From the NCBI GenBank assembly GCA_035222895.1, contig JAVYIG010000041.1, positions 558,001 to 622,000 on the forward strand: a stretch of 64,000 nucleotides of DNA, read 5' to 3'. The number at the start of each line of letters is the position of its first letter. Positions within the stretch are counted from its first letter, which is position 1. Position numbers and translations under genes: made by a program. The DNA is from Strongylocentrotus droebachiensis (taxonomy: Eukaryota; Echinodermata; Echinoidea; Camarodonta; Strongylocentrotidae). The notes beneath the pieces are model-generated. The model was not told the DNA's origin and did not search any database. It saw nothing but the letters and a program-made list of their open reading frames with translations. Of this stretch, positions 58,133-64,000 are shown in pieces.

Positions 58133-59140
58133 TCAATGTGGATAAGATTGTAAAAGCCTTTCTTTGTATTGTCTCTTGAAAACATTCAGAGAGCATGCAG
58201 ATTTTAGATAAGGTGGCAATGCATTCCATAGTTTGGGACCTGCATAGTAAATTGTCATTTGAGAAACTGAAGTTCTTGCATATGGGATGTGAAAGTCTGC
58301 ATTTGAACGAGTACAGTGGGAGTGGATTGAAGAGTTAATGGAAACATGGCGAGTGAGGGATAATGGCAAAATCTGTCTCTGACAAGAGAACATAAAAATG
58401 GCCAGTCTTAATTTATACAAATCGAATACATTCAAGATTTTTAATTGAGTAAATAAAGGTTTAATGGAGGCAAGGAAAGGCATTTTACAAATTATCCTCA
58501 CTGCTCTTTTTTGCAATCTATATACTCTCAACCTTTTTACTTGAGAAGCTGAGGCCCTGACAATATTGCAATATATAAGAAAAGGGTAAATGAGTGTGTA
58601 GTAAAGAGATAACAAAATATTTCTAGGCAGATAGTTTAGTTTGCTCATTACACCAATATTTCGTGAAATTGTTGTACATATGTAATTTACATGGTCATGC
58701 CAACGCAATTTGTCATCAATTTGAATTCCTAGAAATTTTGTGTTAGATACTATTGTGATTTCAGAGCCATTTAGATATACCTTATAGTTGGAAATATCAA
58801 TATTTCTTTTGGTGAAAATCATCATGTGAGTTTTGTTTGCATTAGGTAGTAGCTTGTTAAGTTTGAGCCAATGGGCGATATGTTCTAGTTCATGGTCTAA
58901 AGTTTGAATAAGGGTGGCTTCATCTTTGTTTGATAAAGAAATTGTAGTGTCATCTGCAAAGAGGACATAACTAAGTTTGGAAGAACATTTATGAATATCA
59001 TTTATATATATTAGAAAAAGTAGAGGGCCTAGAATTGACCCTTGCGGAATTCTGCATGAGATTTTTTGCATATCAGATTGGTTTTTATTGTAAACAGTGA
59101 ATTGTTTTCGGTCATCTAAATAGCTCTGAAACCATTTCAA
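58133..59140 (-). CDS. LINE ORF2 fragment: reverse transcriptase, 335 aa, uninterrupted
   Basis: Reverse transcriptase part of a non-LTR retrotransposon. It would copy element RNA at a nicked target. Boxes in order: MKWFQSYLDDRKQF, RIPQGSILGPLLFLIYINDI, the active site VLFADDTT, KLLPNANKTHMMIF, STKFLGI-type segment (NTKFLGIQID), LQKRAVRII, and a C-terminal AGPKLWNALPPYL. No frameshift or stop interrupts it, so the insertion is fairly young. It lacks the endonuclease domain and the first RT blocks, being cut at the 5' truncation point (59157). It therefore cannot act alone. It resembles CR1/L2/Jockey-type elements; I cannot decide which. Confidence 0.85.
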   Translation of the reverse strand: MKWFQSYLDDRKQFTVYNKNQSDMQKISCRIPQGSILGPLLFLIYINDIHKCSSKLSYVLFADDTTISLSNKDEATLIQTLDHELEHIAHWLKLNKLLPNANKTHMMIFTKRNIDISNYKVYLNGSEITIVSNTKFLGIQIDDKLRWHDHVNYICTTISRNIGVMSKLNYLPRNILLSLYYTLIYPFLIYCNIVRASASQVKRLRVYRLQKRAVRIICKMPFLASIKPLFTQLKILNVFDLYKLRLAIFMFSCQRQILPLSLTRHVSINSSIHSHCTRSNADFHIPYARTSVSQMTIYYAGPKLWNALPPYLKSACSLNVFKRQYKERLLQSYPH

Positions 59141-59157
59141 AGGGATACCTCTGATGC

Positions 59158-59940
59158 CTAAACAAAATAGGCCTTCTTAAAATCCACGAACGTAAGCACT
59201 GCTGTCAGATGCTTTGCTTTAACATTTTCCACCAGACTTCGCCAAATTGGAATTTGAGCTACTGTAGATCTTCCTGGACGGAATCCATTCTGGTTCTTGC
59301 GGAGAAGGGGTTCCAGGTGAGGACAGATTCCATTCAAAAGCATTTTGTTGAATAGTTTTGCAGCTACTGGGGTCAGTGCTATACCACGGTAGTTTTGAGG
59401 GGGTAATGAGGTCTCCTTTTGGGGGTACAGGGATGTTTATGCTCCTAGACTACAAGTCTGGTTTCTCGTCATGGACAAGCGTTCCGTTAGATACTTCCAA
59501 AAGCTGTTGGTCAAGGGCACCAGACTTCCATACGTCTGCTGGGAGTTCATCCACACCTGGGCATTTATTATTGGAGAGGGAGATAACTGCCACTTTGAGT
59601 TCTCCAATGGTATTATTTTTGTTTTGATTGGGAGTGTCTCTTGGACCATCTTTCTTACTGAGTTGTTGTTATCTGGTGGAGGTTGACCAAGAAGATTAAA
59701 AAAGCTATCTTTCCACTGGTTTAGTCTCTCTTGGGGTGTTTTAACGTCTACGCTGATCCACTGGGGTCGAGACCTTTCCAGTGATCTCTTTCACAATATC
59801 CCATACTTTCCTAGTTTGCTGTTGGACTGCACCAATCTCTATATCAGTGCATTTTCTTTTAGCTGTGTAATTTGACAGCTCTTCATCGTATGCATCCTGG
59901 AGATCTTGCTTAGATTTATCAAGTGATTTTGCATGTTCGG
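59158..59940 (-). pseudogene. LINE RT segment (5' half of the split element)
   Basis: Minus-strand frames give RLNQWKDSFFNLLG, KMVQETLPIKT, SLTPVAAKLFNK-like and LEPLLRKNQNGFRPGRSTVAQI followed by VLTFVDFKKAY, the RT fingers and first palm motif. The latter stops exactly at the insertion point. Continues in 56212-55640. Frameshifted. Confidence 0.78.
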
Positions 59941-60590
59941 CAGTAGGTAGTGAGCACTAATTTTTTGTTTGCCCTCGAAAATTTGAAAATTGCACCCCCC
60001 CCCCCTTTGAGCACTATGAGAGGGGGCCCTTCTCCAAATAAAGGTAAAATTAACGTGTTTTTTACCTGTTTTTTCCCAGGGGAGGATCCCAGACCCCCCT
60101 GGCCCTCTCCCCCTGCATCCGCCACTGCTGTATACACAGAATGTCTATTGTTTTTTTTTCAGCTAGTGCTGTGAGTTCTCCCATTTCTCCTTTCATTTGA
60201 GGGACCGGACATTAAAACTAGGTATTAGAGTTGCTGCTTTGTAATCTATGAAGTAATGCAATTCACGTAATATGTAATATTTTTAATAATCAGCCTAATT
60301 TGCATATTTGTAGCACATCAATTATCAACCTATATCAAGGAAGCCTAATCAAAACCTGGAAACAAAACTGCTCTACTGGCCTTCATGGCGAGGCGTTCAT
60401 CTTTTTGACCAAGGACGATGATGCAGTAAGTTAATAAGTGCATTTATCATATTCATCTAATTTGCGGAGATATCTAATTACATAATTTTGATTTACATTT
60501 GTAGAGAGGTTACTTTGAATTAACTTAGTAAAGAATGCTAAATTAAATATCCAGGCGGTTTTGGCTTTTCTACACAAGTGTATACATATC
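59941..60590. other. Repeat debris; no gene seen
   Basis: G/C-run DNA ending GCATCCGCCACTG (60115-60127), a hAT-like end without an identified partner, then AT-rich DNA related to the ~330-bp repeats. Confidence 0.45.
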
Positions 60591-60734
60591 CAGGCGCGGA
60601 TCCAGGATTTCTTAGGGGGGGGGGAGGCCCAAATTTGAAATTATGCGAGCGAAATATTGGTACGTAATGGTGACCAGCAGTGACGTAATGCGGGGGGGGG
60701 GGGTGCAGGGAGGGGCGAGTTTCCCCTCCCTCCT

Positions 60735-61800
60735 CCTCGAAACGCGGAAGCTTTGACGTTTCATTAAATTATTAGAGAAAGAAGACGATTCGTTGTACCA
60801 TTCTCTAAAATAATCCTCGTCTGAATTTAGTTTCCCCCCCCCCCTCCCGCGCGAAGCGCGCAAGGTTTTACGTTTCATTCAATCATTAGAGAAACAAGAC
60901 GATTTGTTGTACAGTTCTCGACCCTTTAAATAATCCTCGTCTGAATTCAGTTTGTCTCCTCCTGCGCGAAGCGCGGAAGCTTTTACGATTCATTAAATCA
61001 TTAGAGAAAGAAGACCATTCGTTGTACCGTTCTCGAAAATATTCCTCGTCGGAATTTAGTTTCCCCTTCTCCCGCGCGAAGCGCGGAAGCTTTTACATTT
61101 CACTAAATCATTAGAGAAACAAGACGATTCGCTGTACAGTTCTCGACTCTTAATTCTCGTCTGAATTCAGGTTCTACCCTACCGCGCAAAGCGCGGAAAC
61201 TTTTAAGTTTCATTAAATCATTAGAGAAAGAAGACGTATAAAGTTTCCCTAGCCCCTCCCGCGCGAGGCGCGGAAGCTTTTTCGTTTCATTAAATCATCA
61301 GAGAAACAAGACGATTCGTTGTACAGTTCTCGACTCATTAAATGATCCTCGTTTGAATTCAGTTTTCCCTCTCCCTCGCAAAGCGCGGAAGCTTTTACGA
61401 TTCATTAAATCATTAGAGAAAGAAAACCATTCGTTGTACCTTTCTCGAAAATAATCCTCGTCGGAATTCAGTTTCCCCTTCTCCCGCGCGAAGCGCGGAA
61501 GCTTTTACGTTTCATTAAATTATTAGAGAAATAAGACGATTCGCTGTACAGTTCTCGACTCTTAATTCTCGTCTAAATTCAGGTTCTCCCCTCCCGCGCA
61601 AAGCGCGGAAGCTTTAACGATTCATTAAATCATTAGAGAAAGAAGACCATTCGTTGTACCGATCTCGAAAATAATCCTGGTCTGAATTTAGTTCCCACCC
61701 CCCTTCCGCGAGAAGCGCAGAAGATTTTACGTTTCATTAAATTATTAGAGAAAGAAGACGATGAGTTGTACCGTTCTCTACTCTTAATCCTTGTCTGAAT
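60735..61800. repeat. Tandem ~110-bp mini-hairpin repeats
   Basis: About ten units, each with CGCGC-GAA-GCGCG or close variants, and ACGATTCGTTGTAC. More homogeneous than the 28.5-kb array. Confidence 0.9.
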
Positions 61801-61974
61801 TTCAAAGCTGTTCATCGTCTGCTCCTTTTTCTTCCTACATCCTCTTCCTTTTCTCTCCTCTTTTTTTTTTTTTTTTTTTTGGCCGGCGATTTTTGGGGGA
61901 CCGCCCCAAGCGTCCCCCCCCCCCCCCCTGGCTACGCGCGGTCAGATACACACATTTTGATACCTTGTCCGACC

Positions 61975-62340
61975 CCGGAAGCTCAGGGGTTTAAGGCAAT
62001 AAATTACGGTCAGATAAGCATTCAGGGGCCCGCCTTAGGGCCCCTGGTGGCGTCGAGGCAGTGGACCCCTCGGAAGCTCAGGGTTTTTTAGGCGTTTAAT
62101 TACGGTCAGATGAGCATTTTTTTTGTATACCTTATTATTTTGACACACTGGCAGGACACTATTTGGCGTGGGGTCCAGGGGGCGGAGACCCACAAAATCA
62201 GGGGTTTGAGGCATTAAATTACCGTCAGATGAGCATCTAAGAGCCCGCCTTAGGGCCCTAGGTGGAATCCAGGGGGCAGAGCCCCCAGAAGCTTAGGGGT
62301 TTTAGGCATTTAATCACGGTCAGATGAGCATATTTTGATG
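61975..62340. repeat. Second tandem repeat within the hAT-like element
   Basis: Three to four imperfect units containing AAGCTCAGGGGTTTTAGGCA, then TTACGGTCAGATGAGCAT. No coding. Confidence 0.8.
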
Positions 62341-62639
62341 CCTCATTAGTTTTGGCACTGGCAGTTAACTATTTTTTCTTTCTTGCTCTCTTTCTTTTTT
62401 TATTTCTCTTTAATATACTTTTTCAAAAAAAGTGGGGGGGGGGGGGGGGGCTCGAGGCTCCCAATCCCCGCCGTTCCTCGGGCCCTGACATGTAGGAATC
62501 TCAAGCATCATATTTCTTGCCTGGCTGTAAATTTAGGAATTCGTCATTTTCCAACAAACACATAAAAAAGTATAATTTACTAAAAAGTCAGGAAATTATG
62601 TCATTTCAGCATTTTTTGTAATCCATCGTTATGGAATTA

Positions 62640-62850
62640 GAAATCTCCTCTTTTACTTTTTCTTTCCCTTTCCTTCCTTCTCTCTTTTTTTTTTGATTGG
62701 GGGGGGGGGGGCAACAGCCTGGGAGGCAAGGCCCTTTTGGCCCCCGATCTCTTTCTTCCCCCTTTGTTTTTCTTCTTCCTCTTCTTTCTTTCCCTTTCTC
62801 TCCTCTTTCCCTTTCCCTTCTTTTTCTTTCTTCTCTTTTTTTTTTTTTGC
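62640..62850. repeat. Strand-asymmetric pyrimidine tract
   Basis: C/T-only stretches on the plus strand split by a G-run. Frames on both strands are low-complexity artefacts. Confidence 0.85.
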
Positions 62851-62914
62851 GGGCGGGGGGGGGGGGGGCAAGGCCCGCTCGGCCCCCCCCCTGGATCCGC
62901 GCCTGTACATATCA

Positions 62915-63417
62915 AAGTACTGCAACACTCTCAATGGTTGGGTAATGTTAATTAGGCTAATTATACTACATCTACATAGAATATCTTGATGTGTTGTCTT
63001 TTAAAAGTGATTTACAATGTTGCATTTCACCATTTTCAGGCTTTCTACATAAACAATGACAATGAAGTCCATATATTGAACCTATGCTATTTAGCTAATT
63101 ATGCTCATTATGCTATTTAAGACAATTTCATTACTTAAAATAAAAACTGGTGTCATAAATGAATACCTCGCTATAGAAAACCCCAGCAAAGTCATATTAT
63201 CTATGTTTTCAGGTTTCCTGGATTAAGACTAGCAACATTATTACATATTCATAATTGAATGACACACGCCCTTAAGACTAAAACAACAACAACAACAATA
63301 TTGCACATATGCTATTTATATGATTGTGCTAATCAGGCTATTACAAAAATTGCCCGAGGTTGCCAAGTTGGCAACCAAGCTGAATTTTCTTCAATACCCA
63401 CCTATAACACCTTGTAC
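62915..63417. repeat. Right inverted end of the composite insertion
   Basis: Reverse complement of about 53737-54250, including GGTTGCCAAGTTGGCAACC, itself a near-perfect palindrome, and ending ACACCTTGTACTT. Confidence 0.8.
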
Positions 63418-63425
63418 TTACTCTG

Positions 63426-64000
63426 ATAAATTTTCTATGCGTTAACTCCAGAGTCCTAAATACATTAAGGTTAATAATGATTGTGTCTGAATTCATTACT
63501 GTGTGTGGCAGTGAAGCTTGCCTTTCTTTTCTTTAGAGCAGCCTTTACATAATTATGATTAAGTGCCATGCATGCAGTGCAGTTCAGCCATGTTCAGGCA
63601 GATTGCAGCTAGCTTCCAAAGAGCAAAGACAGGTTTTGCCTACATAGCTCATGTATCACCAGGTATGAAGCAGCCGCGCCCGTTATTTTTGGCAATGTTA
63701 TAGCCGGTTCCATTACACAGGAGGTTTCCATCTTCAGATTAGATAGTAAGTTCGTTATTTGATATTTTTTATAGTAAACCGGGTTATTTTAGTTTCTTAT
63801 TGTGTATTTTGAAGATTACATTCGACCTTCAACTGGAGTGAAATTGCTTTTTAATAATTGATTATAAAATGAGAGAAAGGAGTGTTCTCCCCATTTTTGC
63901 TTATAAACAGTCAATGTGATAATTATTAAAGATGTAAGCATTATCTCCCTGTCATTGGATTTTATACAACACCTACGTGGATCCTTGTGATTTGATTGAA
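63426..64000. other. Resumed unit C flank, then unrecognised DNA
   Basis: The first ~45 bases continue the A/B homology (TAAATTTTCTATGC). Beyond about 63475 I see no homology to the units and no coding signal. Confidence 0.4.

Larger units (their letters stand above)
56213..59157 (-). mobile_element. CR1/L2-like LINE inserted in another LINE
   Basis: On the minus strand it contains an intact ORF2 C-terminal part (59140-58133), a long 3' UTR, and a terminal ATTTGAATTTGAATTT-type tail at 56230-56213. It is 5'-truncated just before the RT. Its flanks encode the two halves of a different RT. A Tc1-like element (56522-57910) later entered its 3' UTR. Confidence 0.8.
60591..62905. mobile_element. 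2.3-kb hAT-like element carrying a mini-hairpin array
   Basis: Ends CAGGCGCGGATCCAGG and its complement; perfect 8-bp target duplication TACATATC (60583-60590 and 62906-62913). Order inside: G-run, mini-hairpin array (60735-61800), T- and C-runs, a second tandem repeat (61975-62340), a G-run, a pyrimidine tract (62640-62850), a G-run. The architecture matches 28204-31043. No transposase. Confidence 0.92.
53680..63425. mobile_element. ~9.7-kb composite insertion in unit C with inverted ends
   Basis: Units A and B read CACACTCTGGTAAATTTTC without interruption (about 15800 and 37820). In C the two halves are separated by about 9.7 kb, flanked by ACTCTA (53674) and ACTCTG (63420). Its ends are inverted copies: about 53737-54250 against 62915-63417, both beginning AAGTACAAGGT. 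Inside lie LINEs, a foldback element, a Tc1-like element and a hAT-like element. Whether this was one large element later filled by others, or two insertions in opposite orientation, is not settled. Confidence 0.55.

Noticed and set aside
57639-58229. 196-aa minus-strand frame
   Set aside because: Runs through the inverted repeat of a Tc1-like element and the LINE 3' UTR; shadow of other features.
1-61800. Regularly spaced repeats as a possible CRISPR-like array
   Set aside because: Period ~110 bp with no unique spacers, within eukaryotic hAT-like elements; clearly satellite-type repeats.
62637-62989. Overlapping 70-98 aa frames on both strands
   Set aside because: Same artefact within the second hAT-like element.

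Overview
This is a stretch of animal nuclear genome, most likely from a marine deuterostome such as an echinoderm. That assignment is inference. It rests on the AT-rich, repeat-saturated sequence, tRNA-derived SINEs, several LINE clades, Helitrons, intronless class A receptor genes, and a sea-urchin-style histone 3' processing element (CAAGAAAGA). I see no bacterial operon, toxin gene, CRISPR array, rRNA gene or viral gene.

The only intact host genes I can support are three tandem, same-strand, single-exon class A GPCR paralogs at 9125-10276, 31967-33151 and 47503-48696. They look like muscarinic/histamine-type amine receptors: D3.32-Y3.33, the C3.25/ECL2 disulfide and NPxxY are present. All three share unusual switch residues: C instead of W at 6.48, E at 6.52 and 7.39, W at 7.43. 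Each sits at the head of a segmental duplication unit of roughly 15 kb or more: unit A about 9045-31.9k, unit B about 31.9k-47.4k, unit C about 47.4k onward. A conserved splice-acceptor-like site lies 3 bases before each start, so an upstream non-coding exon is possible. The rest of each unit is paralogous non-coding DNA. Alignment by eye shows B and C closest at the receptor and its 3' side, including a LINE insertion they share and A lacks. A and B are closest further downstream, so the units have a mosaic history.

Because the units are paralogous, many mobile elements can be defined against an empty site in a sister unit. Unit A carries a hAT-type MITE with an 8-bp duplication, a SINE, and a nest of four Helitrons (21865-25717): a head-to-tail dimer inside another copy, plus a 233-bp mini-copy that ends at an internal CTAG. 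At the A/B junction lies a 2.84-kb hAT-like element full of ~110-bp repeats with a GCGAAGC mini-hairpin core. Unit B carries a 461-bp insertion with four histone-mRNA-type stem-loops and two AAGAAAGA elements, a perfect 56-bp palindrome, a tRNA-like sequence and a Tc1/mariner-type MITE. Unit C carries a 5'-truncated LINE inside a TG repeat, a TA-flanked MITE, and about 9.7 kb of inserted DNA with inverted ends. That insertion contains a 918-bp foldback element, a LINE inside a LINE, a Tc1-like element and a second hAT-like mini-hairpin element.

Positions 1-9000, upstream of the receptor cluster, hold a third mini-hairpin array, dispersed repeats, a TA-flanked MITE, a degenerate LINE on the minus strand and two head-to-head Helitron relics.
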